Source of the DNA: Lachnospiraceae bacterium
GTDB taxonomy: Bacteria; Bacillota; Clostridia; Lachnospirales; Lachnospiraceae
Length of the DNA stretch: 64,000 bases
Reading direction: 5' to 3'
Assembly: GCA_902363825.1 (NCBI GenBank)
Contig: CABJBK010000006.1
Location: forward strand, 124,001 to 188,000
Position 1 is the first letter of the stretch. Every line of letters starts with the position of its first letter. The translations under genes were made by a program, and so were the position numbers. The notes under the pieces are model-generated. The model searched no databases and had not been told where the DNA came from. It worked only from the letters and a program-made list of their open reading frames with translations. Positions 1 through 10,034 of the stretch are shown piece after piece.

Positions 1-32
1 TTTTCGGCAAAAAACAAGTAGATTCGTCATCC

Positions 33-1415
33 TTATTTTTTCTCCGGTTCCGGGTTGATCCCGATGCCACGGCTGATATCGCCTCTGACATCATCCCCGA
101 AATGATAATCATTTCCCGGAAGGATCGCGTTTAAAACGATTCCCGCGATCGCTGCGATCGCAAGACCGGTCAGTGTAATGGAAGTTCCAGCTACGGTAAA
201 GGTAAGTCCGTCACCAAAGCCAAGTCCGCATACCAGGATGACTGCCGCGATGACAAGGTTTCTGGATTTGGTAAAATCCACATGATTTTCCACCACATTC
301 CGCACACCGATCGCCGAGATCATTCCATAGAGCATAAAGCTGACACCGCCGATGATCGCGGATGGCATGGAACCGATGATCTCCGCCATTTTCGGAATAA
401 AGCTCAAAATAACCGCAAAGCATGCCGCGATCCGGATGACACGCGGATCATGCACATGGCTGAGTTCCAGTACCCCGGTATTTTCGCCGTATGTGGTATT
501 GGCAGGTCCGCCGACCAGTGCGGAAAGCGCCGTTGCAAGTCCGTCTCCGATCAGGGTACGGTGCAGTCCCGGATCCGCGATAAAGTTCTCGCCGACGGTC
601 GCTGAGATTGCGGACATATCTCCGATGTGCTCCATCATGGTCGCAAGCGCGATCGGCGCCATGACAAGGATCGCCGTGATATCGAATTTGCAGATCTGGA
701 ATGGCGGGATTCCCACCCATGCCGCAGATACTACGTTGGAAAAATCAAGGATCGCGGAGCCATCCGGGTTTGTCATGCCGCAGGCATTTAAGAGCACTGC
801 CGCCGCATAGGAGATCACAACTCCCATCAGGATCGGGATGATCTTAAACATTCCTTTTCCCCAGATGTTAAAGATAATGATCGTGGCAAGCGCGATGACC
901 GCGAGCAGCCAGTTCGTGGATGCATTGCTTACTGCGGACGGCGCAAGGCTCAGTCCGATACAGATGATGATCGGGCCTGTCACGACCGGCGGAAGGAAAT
1001 GCATGACACGCTTTACGCCGACAACTTTGATCACAAGTGCCAGGATCAGATAGAGCAGTCCCGCAACAACGATACCGCCGCAGGCATACGGAAGTTTCTC
1101 TCCCATTGTCATATCCGCAAATTTTCCGGTATCCAGATTTGCCACCGTTGAAAATCCTCCGAGGAAAGCGAAGGAGGATCCAAGGAAAGCCGGCACTTTC
1201 AGTTTGGAACAAAGATGGAAGAACAGCGTTCCAAGTCCCGCGCAGATCAGCGTCACCTGGATCGAAAGCCCCTCTCCGTTAAAGTAGTTATTGACCAGGA
1301 TCGGCACCAGGATCGTAGCTCCGAACATGGCAAACATGTGCTGCAGTCCGAGCAGCAGCATCTTTGGCACACCAAGACTTCTCGCGTCTTTTATCGCCTG
1401 TGTATTCTCGTTCAT
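33..1415 (-). CDS. uraA: Uracil permease (NCS2 family)
   Basis: A 460-residue polytopic membrane protein of the nucleobase/cation symporter-2 family, expected to import uracil with protons. Many hydrophobic helices are visible, with the family-like segments HMFAMFGATILVPILV near the N-terminus and GPANTTYGENTGVLELS around residue 305; the latter matches the conserved NCS2 NTxxxxN substrate-site region. The start ATG is preceded by AAAGGAG at good spacing. It is the last gene of a minus-strand run and starts 13 bases after mrp, so it is probably co-transcribed. No pyrimidine biosynthesis genes or PyrR-type attenuator are visible nearby. Uracil is the best guess for the substrate; xanthine or another base is possible. 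Confidence 0.9.
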   Translation of the reverse strand: MNENTQAIKDARSLGVPKMLLLGLQHMFAMFGATILVPILVNNYFNGEGLSIQVTLICAGLGTLFFHLCSKLKVPAFLGSSFAFLGGFSTVANLDTGKFADMTMGEKLPYACGGIVVAGLLYLILALVIKVVGVKRVMHFLPPVVTGPIIICIGLSLAPSAVSNASTNWLLAVIALATIIIFNIWGKGMFKIIPILMGVVISYAAAVLLNACGMTNPDGSAILDFSNVVSAAWVGIPPFQICKFDITAILVMAPIALATMMEHIGDMSAISATVGENFIADPGLHRTLIGDGLATALSALVGGPANTTYGENTGVLELSHVHDPRVIRIAACFAVILSFIPKMAEIIGSMPSAIIGGVSFMLYGMISAIGVRNVVENHVDFTKSRNLVIAAVILVCGLGFGDGLTFTVAGTSITLTGLAIAAIAGIVLNAILPGNDYHFGDDVRGDISRGIGINPEPEKK

Positions 1416-1428
1416 AAAAAATTCTCCT

Positions 1429-2283
1429 TTACAATTTCTTTAAAACCTCTACCGCATCCGCAAGTTCCGGGTTGTCCACACGGTAAAATTCTCCTGCGTC
1501 CGCAGCTTCCGCTTTTTTCGGATCAACCGGCAGTTTTCCAAGCACCGGAACTCCGAGCTCTTTTGCCGCTTCATCGACATGGCTCTCTCCGAAGATCTTG
1601 ATCTTTCTGCCGCAGTCCGGACATTCTACGAAACTGAAGTTCTCCACGATCCCGAGCACCGGAATGTGCATCATGGAAGCCATGTTAAATGCCTTTTTCA
1701 CGATCAGCTGTACCAGTTCCTGCGGGGAGGTGACGGTAACGATGCCGTCCACCGGAAGTGACTGGAATACGGTAAGCGGAACATCTCCGGTTCCCGGCGG
1801 CATATCCACGAACAGATAATCCAGATCGCCCCAGATGACATCCGTCCAGAACTGTTTTACCGCTCCCGCGATGACCGGGCCTCTCCATACGACCGGTGCT
1901 TCCTCATCCTCTACCAGAAGGTTGATGGACATGACTTTCACGCCGTTTGCCGCCTCGACCGGGTACACACCCTGATCTGTGCCCATCGCCGGTCCGTGAA
2001 CGCCTAACATTTTCGGGATAGACGGTCCTGTGATATCCGCATCCATGATGCCGACTTTATAACCTGCTTTCTGCATCGCGCAGGCAAGAGAAGCGGTAAC
2101 AAAAGATTTTCCGACGCCGCCCTTTCCACTCACGATACCGATCACCTTTTTGATCGATGACTGCCCGTTCATTTCCTCTTTAAAGCTGTTCTTCTGATTT
2201 GAAGTATTTGATGCGCATCCTGCGCAGCTCTCCTTGCTGCATCCGCCTGCACTGCTGCAGCTGGAACGATTATTGTCTGCCAT
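1429..2283 (-). CDS. mrp: Mrp/NBP35-type Fe-S cluster carrier ATPase
   Basis: Cytosolic P-loop ATPase of the Mrp/ApbC/NBP35 group, which binds and passes on iron-sulfur clusters. The deviant Walker A is GKGGVGKS at about residues 53-60. A Cys-rich N-terminal tail holds C9, C15, C20 and C23, as in NBP35-like members, and the C-terminal CPDC pair (C221, C224) is the family's cluster-bridging motif. The start ATG follows AAGGAGGAAG and lies inside the 3' end of mtnA (14-base overlap), which suggests translational coupling. The suf operon, a likely source of clusters, is about 35 kb away. Family assignment is firm; the client proteins are unknown. Confidence 0.9.
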   Translation of the reverse strand: MADNNRSSCSSAGGCSKESCAGCASNTSNQKNSFKEEMNGQSSIKKVIGIVSGKGGVGKSFVTASLACAMQKAGYKVGIMDADITGPSIPKMLGVHGPAMGTDQGVYPVEAANGVKVMSINLLVEDEEAPVVWRGPVIAGAVKQFWTDVIWGDLDYLFVDMPPGTGDVPLTVFQSLPVDGIVTVTSPQELVQLIVKKAFNMASMMHIPVLGIVENFSFVECPDCGRKIKIFGESHVDEAAKELGVPVLGKLPVDPKKAEAADAGEFYRVDNPELADAVEVLKKL

Positions 2284-3376
2284 TTTTCTTCCTCCTTATA
2301 TCTTCTTCTTTTTTCTTAAAAATCTCTTTTAATGATGTTTCATAAGGTGCTCTTGCCACACCGTACTCGGTTACGATACCTGCGATCAGCTCGTGATCTG
2401 TCACGTCAAACGCCGGATTGTAGACTTTTACGCCTTCCGGTGCCATGCGCTCTTTGTACCACATCTCGGTCACTTCTTCCGCCGGGCGCTCCTCGATCTT
2501 TATATCCGCTCCGGTCTTAGTGTCCATGTCGATCGTTGAGGTCGGCGCACAGATATAGACCGGTACTTTATAATGATCTGCCACTGCGGCAACTACGGAA
2601 GTTCCGATCTTGTTTGCCGTATCTCCGTTTGCAGCCACACGGTCGCAGCCCACGAAGACCGCATTGACCCAGCCTTTTTGCATAACGGAGGATGACATGT
2701 TATCGCAGATAAGTGTCACATCCACGCCGGATGACTGCAGTTCAAACGCGGTCAGCCGCGCCCCCTGCAAAAGCGGTCTGGTCTCATCCGCAAATACACG
2801 GAAATGGTATCCGCGCTCCTCCCCGAGATAAATCGGCGCGGTCGCCGTCCCGTACTTGCTTGTGGCAAGCTGTCCGGCATTGCAGTGTGTGAGGATGCCG
2901 TCTCCCGGTTTTACGAGGGAAAGTCCATATTCCCCGATCGCCTTGCATACACGGATATCCTCCGCCTGGATCTCCTTTGCCTCTTCTTTTAAACAGGCAA
3001 GGATCTCTGCCACCGGCAGTTCCTTTTCATCCAACACAACCTGCTCCATCCGGTTTAATGCCCAGGAGAGATTGACTGCGGTCGGTCTTGAGGAATTTAA
3101 ATATTCTTTCTTTTTCTTAAACTCCTCATAAAACGCCTCATAGGTATCCGCGCTGCTCTCTGCCGCTAAAATATAGATCCCGTATGCTGCGGCAACGCCG
3201 ATCGCCGGCGCTCCCCGCACCTTTAACAGATAGATCGCATCCCAGATCTCTTTTGCCTCTTTCAAACGGATGATCTCAATCTTTCCCGGCAGTTTGGTCT
3301 GGTCAATGATGACCAGCTCATTTTTTTCCTCGTCCAGCGCCACCGTATCATAATCCATAATGTTTTCTTTCTGCAT
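2270..3376 (-). CDS. mtnA: S-methyl-5-thioribose-1-phosphate isomerase
   Basis: Aldose-ketose isomerase of the eIF-2B alpha/beta/delta-like family, 368 residues. It converts 5-methylthioribose-1-phosphate to the ribulose form in methionine salvage. Visible signatures are [13 protein letters not shown] near residue 54, the catalytic cysteine in THCNAGQLA (C165) and the catalytic aspartate in CDNMSSSVM (D225). The ATG follows AGGAGGT by nine bases, so this start is preferred over a second Met six residues in. No other methionine-salvage genes are in the window. A role in disposal of other 5'-deoxy-nucleoside sugars, known for some anaerobes, is possible. Confidence 0.9.
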   Translation of the reverse strand: MQKENIMDYDTVALDEEKNELVIIDQTKLPGKIEIIRLKEAKEIWDAIYLLKVRGAPAIGVAAAYGIYILAAESSADTYEAFYEEFKKKKEYLNSSRPTAVNLSWALNRMEQVVLDEKELPVAEILACLKEEAKEIQAEDIRVCKAIGEYGLSLVKPGDGILTHCNAGQLATSKYGTATAPIYLGEERGYHFRVFADETRPLLQGARLTAFELQSSGVDVTLICDNMSSSVMQKGWVNAVFVGCDRVAANGDTANKIGTSVVAAVADHYKVPVYICAPTSTIDMDTKTGADIKIEERPAEEVTEMWYKERMAPEGVKVYNPAFDVTDHELIAGIVTEYGVARAPYETSLKEIFKKKEEDIRRKKNGRQ

Positions 3377-3395
3377 CTATGACATACCTCCTGCC

Positions 3396-5294
3396 TTAAC
3401 TATTCTTCCCATTTTTCTGCGCTTCGATCTTCGCCGCAAGCTCTTCCAGATATTCCCAGCGCTCTAATTTTTCCTCGAGCTCGGTATTGACTTTTGTTTT
3501 TTCCTCTGTCAGTTCGTTTAACCGCACAAAATCTGTCGCACACTTTGCGATCTCTTCATCGATCTCATCCATGCGTTCCTCGAGCGCCGCGATATCCGTC
3601 TCGATCGTCTCATATTCTCTCTGTTCCTTGTAGGAAAATTTAAGCTTCGGCGCATGTGTGCGCGTATCTTTTGCCGCCGGCTTTGCGGTGCTCTCCTTTT
3701 CGGTCTGGATCTGCGGCTCTCTGTCTTTTTCTTCTTCCCGTTTCCGGTTTACATAATCTGTATATCCACCCTCATACTGGCGCAGCACACCGTTTTCTTC
3801 AAACGCGAAGATCCGTCTCACCACACGATCCAGAAAATAGCGGTCATGGGATACCGTGATCACGATCCCGTCGTAATTGTCCAGATAATCCTCTAAGATC
3901 GAAAGCGTAACAATATCAAGATCATTGGTCGGCTCGTCTAAGATCAGCACATTCGGTGCTTCCATCAGCACCCGTAGCAGGTTCAGACGGCGTTTCTCTC
4001 CACCGGAGAGTTTGCCGATCACGCTGTACTGCTCCTCCGGCGGGAATAAAAACCGCTCCAGCATCGCGGATGCCGAGATCAGCCCGTCCTCCGTGCGTAC
4101 AAACTCCGCCGTATTTTTGATGTAATCGATCACGCGCATCGAGGGATCCATGTAGGCAATGCCGGCTTCTTTTTTCTCCTCGATCTCCTGCGAGTAGTAA
4201 CCGAGTTTGATCGTCTGACCAAGGATCACTTCCCCGGAATCCGGTTTCTGTCTGCCCTCGATCATCTTCATGAGCGTCGTCTTTCCACAGCCGTTTTTCC
4301 CGACAAATCCGATCCGGTCATTTTTAAGGAAGATGTAGGAAAAATCCTGTATCAGGACGCGGTCGCCATACGCTTTGTGCAGATGCGAAAGCTCCACGGT
4401 CGTTTTTCCCATGCGGGTCGAAATGGAACTGATCTCGATCTTTTTGTCCACATCCGGTGCGGACTGGTCACGCAGCGTCTCATAGCGCTGGATACGCGCT
4501 TTCTGTTTCGTGGAACGCGCCTTTGCTCCACGTTTGATCCACTCGATCTCCTTGCGCAGCACCGACTGGCGCTTACGCTCCCCTGCGATCTCACTCTCCT
4601 CCCGCATGGCTTTCCGTTCCAGAAAACCGGAGTAGTTCGTGTCATAGCTGTAGATATTGCCTTTATCGATCTCCACAATGCGGTTCGATACACTGTCAAG
4701 GAAGTAACGGTCATGCGTTACCATGATAAGGGAGCCCTTCCATTTTTTCAGATAATCCTCCAGCCAGTCCGCCATCTCATGATCAATGTGGTTGGTCGGC
4801 TCGTCCAAAAGCAGGATGTCACACGGCACTAAAAGGATCGCCGCCAGCGCGAGACGTTTCTTCTGTCCGCCGGAAAGTTCTTTCGTCTTCTGCGTAAAAT
4901 TTGTGATGCCGAGTCTGGTCAGAAACGCCTTTGCGGAGCTTTCCATCTCCCAGATCTTTTCATTGATCTCGTGTTTTCCGCCGGCATTTGCCCCCGCATA
5001 GATCGTATCCTGTTTTCCCGCTGCCGCCTCAAGGACGCTCTCCAACACGGTCTTCTCCGGCAAAAAGACCGGATTCTGCGGCAGATAGCGCATCACAACG
5101 TGATTGGCGCAGATCACCTTTCCGGAATCCGGTTCCTCAATTTTTGCAAGTATCTTTAACAGCGTGGACTTTCCGGTTCCGTTGATACCGATGATACCAA
5201 CTTTTTCCCCTTCTTCCAGATAAAAGGAAGCTCCGTTTAAAAGCTTCCTTTCTGTAAATGATTTTTCTATATTTTCAGCAGTCAGTAAATTCAT
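3396..5294 (-). CDS. ABC-F family ATP-binding protein (Uup-like)
   Basis: Soluble twin-ATPase protein of the ABC-F class, 632 residues, with no membrane segments. The first domain has GINGTGKST near residue 36, LSGGQKKRLALA and DEPTNHID; the second has GKNGCGKTT near residue 345, LSGGEKRRLNLL and DEPTNDLD. The linker and the charged coiled-coil C-terminus (after about residue 540) resemble Uup/EttA-type factors that act on the ribosome rather than transporters. Start supported by AGGAGACAG. It lies between asnS and mtnA with gaps of about 20 bases. Antibiotic-resistance ABC-F proteins share this layout, but nothing here argues specifically for resistance. Confidence 0.88.
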   Translation of the reverse strand: MNLLTAENIEKSFTERKLLNGASFYLEEGEKVGIIGINGTGKSTLLKILAKIEEPDSGKVICANHVVMRYLPQNPVFLPEKTVLESVLEAAAGKQDTIYAGANAGGKHEINEKIWEMESSAKAFLTRLGITNFTQKTKELSGGQKKRLALAAILLVPCDILLLDEPTNHIDHEMADWLEDYLKKWKGSLIMVTHDRYFLDSVSNRIVEIDKGNIYSYDTNYSGFLERKAMREESEIAGERKRQSVLRKEIEWIKRGAKARSTKQKARIQRYETLRDQSAPDVDKKIEISSISTRMGKTTVELSHLHKAYGDRVLIQDFSYIFLKNDRIGFVGKNGCGKTTLMKMIEGRQKPDSGEVILGQTIKLGYYSQEIEEKKEAGIAYMDPSMRVIDYIKNTAEFVRTEDGLISASAMLERFLFPPEEQYSVIGKLSGGEKRRLNLLRVLMEAPNVLILDEPTNDLDIVTLSILEDYLDNYDGIVITVSHDRYFLDRVVRRIFAFEENGVLRQYEGGYTDYVNRKREEEKDREPQIQTEKESTAKPAAKDTRTHAPKLKFSYKEQREYETIETDIAALEERMDEIDEEIAKCATDFVRLNELTEEKTKVNTELEEKLERWEYLEELAAKIEAQKNGKNS

Positions 5295-5309
5295 TTCTGT
5301 CTCCTGTTT

Positions 5310-6701
5310 TTAAATTTCACAGTTACCTACGGTACGCGGGAACGGAATGACGTCACGGATGTTTGACATACCGGTCAGGTACATCACGCAGCGCTCAAAT
5401 CCAAGCCCGAAGCCCGCATGACGGGCAGAGCCGTATTTTCTGAGATCCAGATAAAATCCGTAATCTTCCTCTTTTAATCCAAGTTCCTGCATACGCGCGA
5501 GCAGTTTCTCATAGTCGTCCTCTCTCTGGCTTCCTCCGATGATCTCTCCGATGCCAGGTACCAGACAGTCTACTGCTGCCACGGTCTTTCCATCATCGTT
5601 CAGTTTCATATAAAACGCCTTGATCTCCTTCGGATAATCGGTAACAAAGACCGGACGCTTGAAGATCTCTTCGGTCAGATAGCGCTCATGCTCGGTCTGC
5701 AGATCCACGCCCCAGGAAACTTTGTAGTTGAACTTGTCGTTGTGTTTTTCCAGAAGTTCCACTGCCTCGGTATAGGTGACACGGGCAAAATCATTGTTCA
5801 CCACGTTGTTCAGGCGGTCGAGCAGTCCCTTGTCTACGAAGGAATTAAAAAAGTTCATCTCTTCCGGTGCGTTCTCCAATACATAACGGATCACATATTT
5901 TAACATGCTCTCCGCAAGGATCATATCGTCCTCAAGATCCGCGAACGCGATCTCCGGCTCGATCATCCAGAATTCCGCCGCATGTCTTGTCGTGTTGGAA
6001 TTCTCCGCACGGAAGGTCGGTCCGAATGTATAGATATTTTTAAATGCCATCGCATAGGTTTCACCGTTTAACTGTCCGCTCACGGTAAGGTTGGTCGGCT
6101 TTCCGAAAAAGTCTTTGGAGTAATCCACACTGCCGTCCGCATTCTTCGGCACATCCTTTAAGTCCATGGTCGTAACCTGGAACATCTCGCCCGCGCCTTC
6201 GCAGTCACTTCCGGTGATCAGCGGAGTGTGTACATAGACGAAATCGCGCTCCTGGAAAAATTTGTGGATCGCATATGCGATCATGGAACGCACGCGGAAT
6301 ACTGCCTCAAACGTATTGGTACGCGGTCTTAAATGGGAGATCGTGCGCAGATACTCAAATGTGTGACGCTTTTTCTGAAGCGGATAATCCGGCGCAGAAG
6401 CGCCTTCGATCATGACTTTCTCCGCCTGGATCTCAAACGGCTGTTTTGCCTCCGGTGTCGGCGCAAGTGTTCCGGTAACGATGACCGCCGCACCTACGTT
6501 CAGCTTCTGTACTTCCTCAAAATTGGAGAGTGTCTCGGAGAAGACAACCTGTAACGGTTCAAAAAATGTTCCGTCATTTACCACGATAAATCCAAACGCT
6601 TTGGAATTACGGATGCTTCTGACCCATCCTCCTACTGTGATCTTCTTATTCTCATACGCTTCTTTATTACGAAATAAATCTCTGATATTTGTCAGTTCCA
6701 T
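5310..6701 (-). CDS. asnS: Asparaginyl-tRNA synthetase
   Basis: Class IIb aminoacyl-tRNA synthetase that charges tRNA-Asn, 463 residues from the chosen start ([10 protein letters not shown]). The N-terminal OB-fold anticodon-binding domain ([20 protein letters not shown]) is followed by the catalytic core with motif 2 ([19 protein letters not shown]) and motif 3 ([16 protein letters not shown], ending DVIPFPR). Asn rather than Asp specificity is inferred from overall AsnS-like sequence. The open frame extends 33 codons further upstream, but GGAGG sits just before the ATG at 6701 and the extension would overlap the previous gene with basic, non-homologous residues. No T-box precedes it. Confidence 0.95.
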   Translation of the reverse strand: MELTNIRDLFRNKEAYENKKITVGGWVRSIRNSKAFGFIVVNDGTFFEPLQVVFSETLSNFEEVQKLNVGAAVIVTGTLAPTPEAKQPFEIQAEKVMIEGASAPDYPLQKKRHTFEYLRTISHLRPRTNTFEAVFRVRSMIAYAIHKFFQERDFVYVHTPLITGSDCEGAGEMFQVTTMDLKDVPKNADGSVDYSKDFFGKPTNLTVSGQLNGETYAMAFKNIYTFGPTFRAENSNTTRHAAEFWMIEPEIAFADLEDDMILAESMLKYVIRYVLENAPEEMNFFNSFVDKGLLDRLNNVVNNDFARVTYTEAVELLEKHNDKFNYKVSWGVDLQTEHERYLTEEIFKRPVFVTDYPKEIKAFYMKLNDDGKTVAAVDCLVPGIGEIIGGSQREDDYEKLLARMQELGLKEEDYGFYLDLRKYGSARHAGFGLGFERCVMYLTGMSNIRDVIPFPRTVGNCEI

Positions 6702-6723
6702 TTTTCTTCCTCCAACTGCAATT

Positions 6724-7956
6724 CTATTCTTCCGTTGCTGCTTCCGTCTCGGTGATGTCCTCAGCCGCAGCTGCCTCTTCGGTACTCTCTTCCGCCGCAT
6801 TGTAAGTTACGTTTGTGTTTTCGATCACACGGTCCAGTGCCTTGTTGCATAAATAGATCGTCTGTAAATAAGCTTTTCCGTCTTCCGCTGTCTGTGCATA
6901 GTTTTCATACAGCGCATCCTCGCTGTCATAGCCATAGCTGCTTAACAGGCTGGATACATAACTGTTAAATCCGTCCTCGTCAAATTCTATGTTTTCCACT
7001 GCGGCGATCGCCTCTAAGATCAGCTGGGTATCCAACTCTGTCTCGATCTCGGACTGCACCTGCGTCTTGAAATCATCCACGGTGGTGTTGTATGTGCTGG
7101 AGAGATAATCTTCAAGCGTAGTATCCTTGCAGTAAGTATCCTCGAATTTCTTTAAGTATTCCTGCATTCTCGCGTCAAGCAGACCATCCGGCAGTGCGTT
7201 TACCGTGCATACTTCCGGGAGTTTTGCGATCACTGCGGAGCGGATCGCCTGTGTTCTGCTGCTGTTTGCCTGCTCTTCCAGATATGTGCGGATGTCGGAA
7301 GTCAGATCGTTTACGGTCTCATAGGACGCGCCGAGCTTATCCGAAAGATAGGTGACATACTCATCCGTCAGCGTATCGTATGTGATATCCTGTTTTTCCT
7401 TGATCGCGTTTACCGTTACCTTAAATACGACTTCTTTTCCCGCCAGGTCGGAATTTCCATAATCTTCCGGGAACGTCAGATTCAGGTCTGTCTCTTTTCC
7501 GACTTCCGCGCCGATCAGTCCGTCTTCAAATCCGTCAATAAAAGAACCGGAACCGATCTCAAGATCATAATCCTGTGCGGTGCCGCCGTCAAACGCTTCC
7601 CCGTCAAGCAGTCCCTCGTAGTCGATGTTTGCGACATCTCCATTTTCCACAACGGTCTTGTCGGACTCCACATAGTATGGATAATTTGCGATCACGTTAT
7701 TATTGACATAATTTTTCACCATGTCATCGGTCACCTGATAATCTTTATCCAGTGTGACTTCCATATTCATATAGTCACCGAGTGACACATAATCGCCCGC
7801 GTCATATGTGATATCCGCGCTTGACGGAATTACTTCCGTCTCGGTCTCTGCCACTGTCTCGGTTCCCTGTGTATTATCTTTGTTCGTTTTGCCACATGCG
7901 TTTAAGGTCATCATCATGCTGACACATAAAAGAAGGGCCACTGCTTTTTTCTTCAT
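6724..7956 (-). CDS. Trigger-factor-like FKBP-type foldase lipoprotein
   Basis: Predicted exported lipoprotein, 410 residues, with an N-terminal signal ending in a lipobox (TLNAC, Cys about 21). An FKBP-type peptidyl-prolyl isomerase domain lies at about residues 105-190 ([20 protein letters not shown], then [13 protein letters not shown]). An alpha-helical region like the trigger factor C-terminus follows, and the tail is rich in Glu, Ala and Thr. It probably helps fold secreted proteins at the outer face of the membrane. It is the first gene of the run leading into asnS (22-base gap). A true cytoplasmic trigger factor is encoded at 49.6-50.9 kb, so this is the exported relative. A weak promoter candidate TTGGGC-N17-GATAAT lies upstream. 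Confidence 0.85.
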   Translation of the reverse strand: MKKKAVALLLCVSMMMTLNACGKTNKDNTQGTETVAETETEVIPSSADITYDAGDYVSLGDYMNMEVTLDKDYQVTDDMVKNYVNNNVIANYPYYVESDKTVVENGDVANIDYEGLLDGEAFDGGTAQDYDLEIGSGSFIDGFEDGLIGAEVGKETDLNLTFPEDYGNSDLAGKEVVFKVTVNAIKEKQDITYDTLTDEYVTYLSDKLGASYETVNDLTSDIRTYLEEQANSSRTQAIRSAVIAKLPEVCTVNALPDGLLDARMQEYLKKFEDTYCKDTTLEDYLSSTYNTTVDDFKTQVQSEIETELDTQLILEAIAAVENIEFDEDGFNSYVSSLLSSYGYDSEDALYENYAQTAEDGKAYLQTIYLCNKALDRVIENTNVTYNAAEESTEEAAAAEDITETEAATEE

Positions 7957-8064
7957 AAATCTTTACCTTTCCTTGTCCATCAATCTCGATTCAGGTCCCC
8001 TTATATACACCTGTATCACAATTATCTACGATACCATAAAACTGCCCAAAATAAAAGGTTTTAA

Positions 8065-8093
8065 TTGATTTTTCTAAAAATCAATGTTACAAT
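8065..8093 (+). promoter_or_regulatory. Sigma-A promoter with inverted repeat
   Basis: TTGATT, a 17-base spacer and TACAAT, about 35 bases before the start codon at 8129. The -35 half lies in an inverted repeat (TTGATTTTT / AAAATCAA around a 3-base centre, 8065-8084) that could be an operator or a small hairpin. Confidence 0.55.
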
Positions 8094-8128
8094 ATTTGTC
8101 GTATTTGAAAAAAGGGAGGATTTTTAAA

Positions 8129-8602
8129 ATGCCTACGGTTACATTGGTATTACTGATCATTGCCATCGTTTTGATCGTTGCGGTGATCGTACTTTATTTT
8201 TTGGGAAAGAAAGCAGAAAAAAAGAAAGCAGAACAGGATGAACAGATCGCAGCAGCAGCACAGTCTGTTACGATGCTCATCATAGACAAAAAGAAACTTC
8301 GTTTGAAAGATGCCGGTCTTCCGGCTGCTGTCGTAGAACAGACACCGAAACTGATGCGCCGCACCAAGATGCCGATCGTAAAGGCAAAGGTTGGTCCCAA
8401 GGTCATGACTTTCATCAGCGATGCCTCCATTTATGAACGCATTCCGGTAAAAAAAGAGGTAAAGGCAACGGTCAGTGGTCTTTATATCACAGGCGTCCGT
8501 GGGGTTCACGGTTCGATCGAGCCTGCCGCTCCTAAGAAAAAGGGCATCTGGGCAAGAGCCAAAGCCGCTGCGGAAGAAAAAGTAAACAAAAAATCGAAAT
8601 AA
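8129..8602 (+). CDS. Small membrane-anchored protein of unknown function
   Basis: A 157-residue protein starting MPTVTLVLLIIAIVLI. The first ~25 residues form a single membrane helix, followed by a Lys/Glu-rich stretch (GKKAEKKKAEQDEQ) and a cytoplasmic domain of about 90 residues with the segments MLIIDKKKLRLKDAGLP and GLYITGVRGV. The tail is basic (Lys-rich). I do not recognise a named family, though small proteins of this layout are common in Lachnospiraceae. The ATG at 8129 follows GGGAGGA; an earlier in-frame Met lacks a ribosome site. It is a single-gene unit with its own promoter and a strong terminator. Topology is confident, function unknown. Confidence 0.75.
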   Translation: MPTVTLVLLIIAIVLIVAVIVLYFLGKKAEKKKAEQDEQIAAAAQSVTMLIIDKKKLRLKDAGLPAAVVEQTPKLMRRTKMPIVKAKVGPKVMTFISDASIYERIPVKKEVKATVSGLYITGVRGVHGSIEPAAPKKKGIWARAKAAAEEKVNKKSK

Positions 8603-8611
8603 TAACATACG

Positions 8612-8661
8612 AAAATGGAGTGTGAAAAAACGTGGGTCTGTTTTTTCACACTCCATTTTTT
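8612..8661. terminator. Strong bidirectional terminator
   Basis: A 19-20 bp near-perfect stem (AAATGGAGTGTGAAAAAAC and its complement) around an 8-base loop with A- and T-tracts on either side. It ends the small membrane-protein gene and the convergent histidine-kinase remnant. Confidence 0.9.
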
Positions 8662-8685
8662 ATCTGTTTTTCTTTAACCGTTCTT

Positions 8686-9916
8686 CTATGCCCTCTTCGC
8701 AAAGAAATCATCGATCGCGGCATGCAGTTTCTTCGGCTCCATACTCTTTAAGAGGTAGCCTTCCGGTTTTAATTCCATGACATTTCGGATGCCGATCCCG
8801 GAGTCCTCCACTTCACAGTACAGTAAGATCTTATCGTCCAGTCTCTGCTGCACCGATGCGGTTTTCAAAGGTCATTTTCATATCGTGGAACAGAGAAAGC
8901 GTATCGTAAGGTTCTTCAAACAGCTGCATCTTCCCGGATTCCATCTTGGAGAAATCCAGTACGTCATTGATGATCGTAAGCAGTGCCCGACCTGAGCTCT
9001 GGATGTTCAGAAGATATTCCTGCTCCCGCTTTTCATGCGGCGTCCGAAGTAAGATCTCCGTAATGCCAACGATCGAATTCATCGGTGTACGGATCTCGTG
9101 GGACATATTGGATACAAACGCTGTCTTCGCCTGATTCGCCACCTCTGCCAGATTCACAAGCTCTTTCATCAGATGGTTCTGTTCAATGATGCGGTTTTTG
9201 GCATTTTTTACCGGATCGAACAGACCGTATTTCACAACAGCCACCGTCATAAATATACAGGATAACAGCAGACCGAGCGGTGTCGGATCGTCACCTTTTA
9301 AGATGCCGAGAAGCCGCAGTGAAAGAAGGATCATCGGGGAGAGCACCGAAGCGAGCAGCATCAGATGCAGCCTCACCTTGTCCGGAATATGTTTTTTCGC
9401 CCGAAAAGAAGAAATGATCGTGACTATGGAGCCAAAGATCTCAAGCAGCAGAAATGCCATAAAGACATAGTACATCGGAGCTGCCTCGATCTCCAGAGTA
9501 TACCCGCCCAGATTTACCCCGGATGGCTCCAGCCAGTAACTTCTGTAATAGAAATGATGGTGATCCACCGTTGCGATCAGCATATAAAACGCGATATTTA
9601 ATGAAAGAAGTCCTGTGATAAACCACTGGGAAACCTTTCCGGTTTTCCAGCGCAGTAAAAACATCAGGGCACAATAGTTTGCGAAACATTTGCCCAGATA
9701 TTCCAGCTTTCCCAGTGCCAGCAGTGTTTCCTCATCGCCGCCCATGATATAAAAGCTTTTCGCGACCAGTGTGACCAGGCAGCAGGAAAACGCCAGTACA
9801 AGCTCACATTTATAGTTTGTATCCTCTTTTCTGCAGACGATCACCAATAATGCCAATGCGACAAAAACTCCAAATATATGAAGCGCAAGCCATGCTGCTG
9901 CCAATCCCATATCCAT
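8686..9916 (-). pseudogene. Decayed hybrid sensor histidine kinase
   Basis: The 5' part is intact: seven or so membrane helices (residues 5-230), then a dimerisation/phosphoacceptor domain with the H-box [13 protein letters not shown] (His about 273), up to [10 protein letters not shown]. There it shifts frame and ends after a few residues. The next frame carries only a short ATPase fragment (ILLYCEVEDSGIGIR, a G1-type box) joined directly to the end of a receiver domain (GYLLKSMEPKKLHAAIDDFF). The N box, most of the ATPase domain and most of the receiver, including its phospho-Asp, are missing. This fits at least two internal deletions in a hybrid kinase. The promoter and ribosome site are intact, so a membrane-plus-H-box protein may still be made, but it cannot autophosphorylate by itself. 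Confidence 0.85.
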
Positions 9917-9957
9917 GATTACTCCTTATCTTCTGTAAAAAAACTGCCTATAATCTC

Positions 9958-9985
9958 ATTATAGTTACTTTGGGTATGTTGTCAA
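9958..9985 (-). promoter_or_regulatory. Consensus promoter of the kinase pseudogene
   Basis: TTGACA, 16 bases, TATAAT, upstream of an AAGGAG ribosome site. Promoter strength has been kept although the gene has lost its catalytic domains. Confidence 0.75.
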
Positions 9986-10034
9986 CGCAAAAGTCAGTAT
10001 ATTGGTAAATATTTCGAAAAGATTCAGATAATTC

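Noticed and set aside
448..1212. Several antisense and alternate-frame ORFs inside uraA
   Set aside because: They have Arg/Cys/His-rich composition typical of shadow frames and no start signals, while uraA is a clear family member.
6702..6800. N-terminal extension of AsnS by 33 basic residues
   Set aside because: It would overlap the upstream foldase gene, lacks a ribosome site and does not resemble AsnS; GGAGG marks the later start.
8831..9916. Reading the kinase as a simple one-base frameshift
   Set aside because: Restoring the frame would still leave out the N box, most of the ATPase domain and most of the receiver, so large deletions are required.
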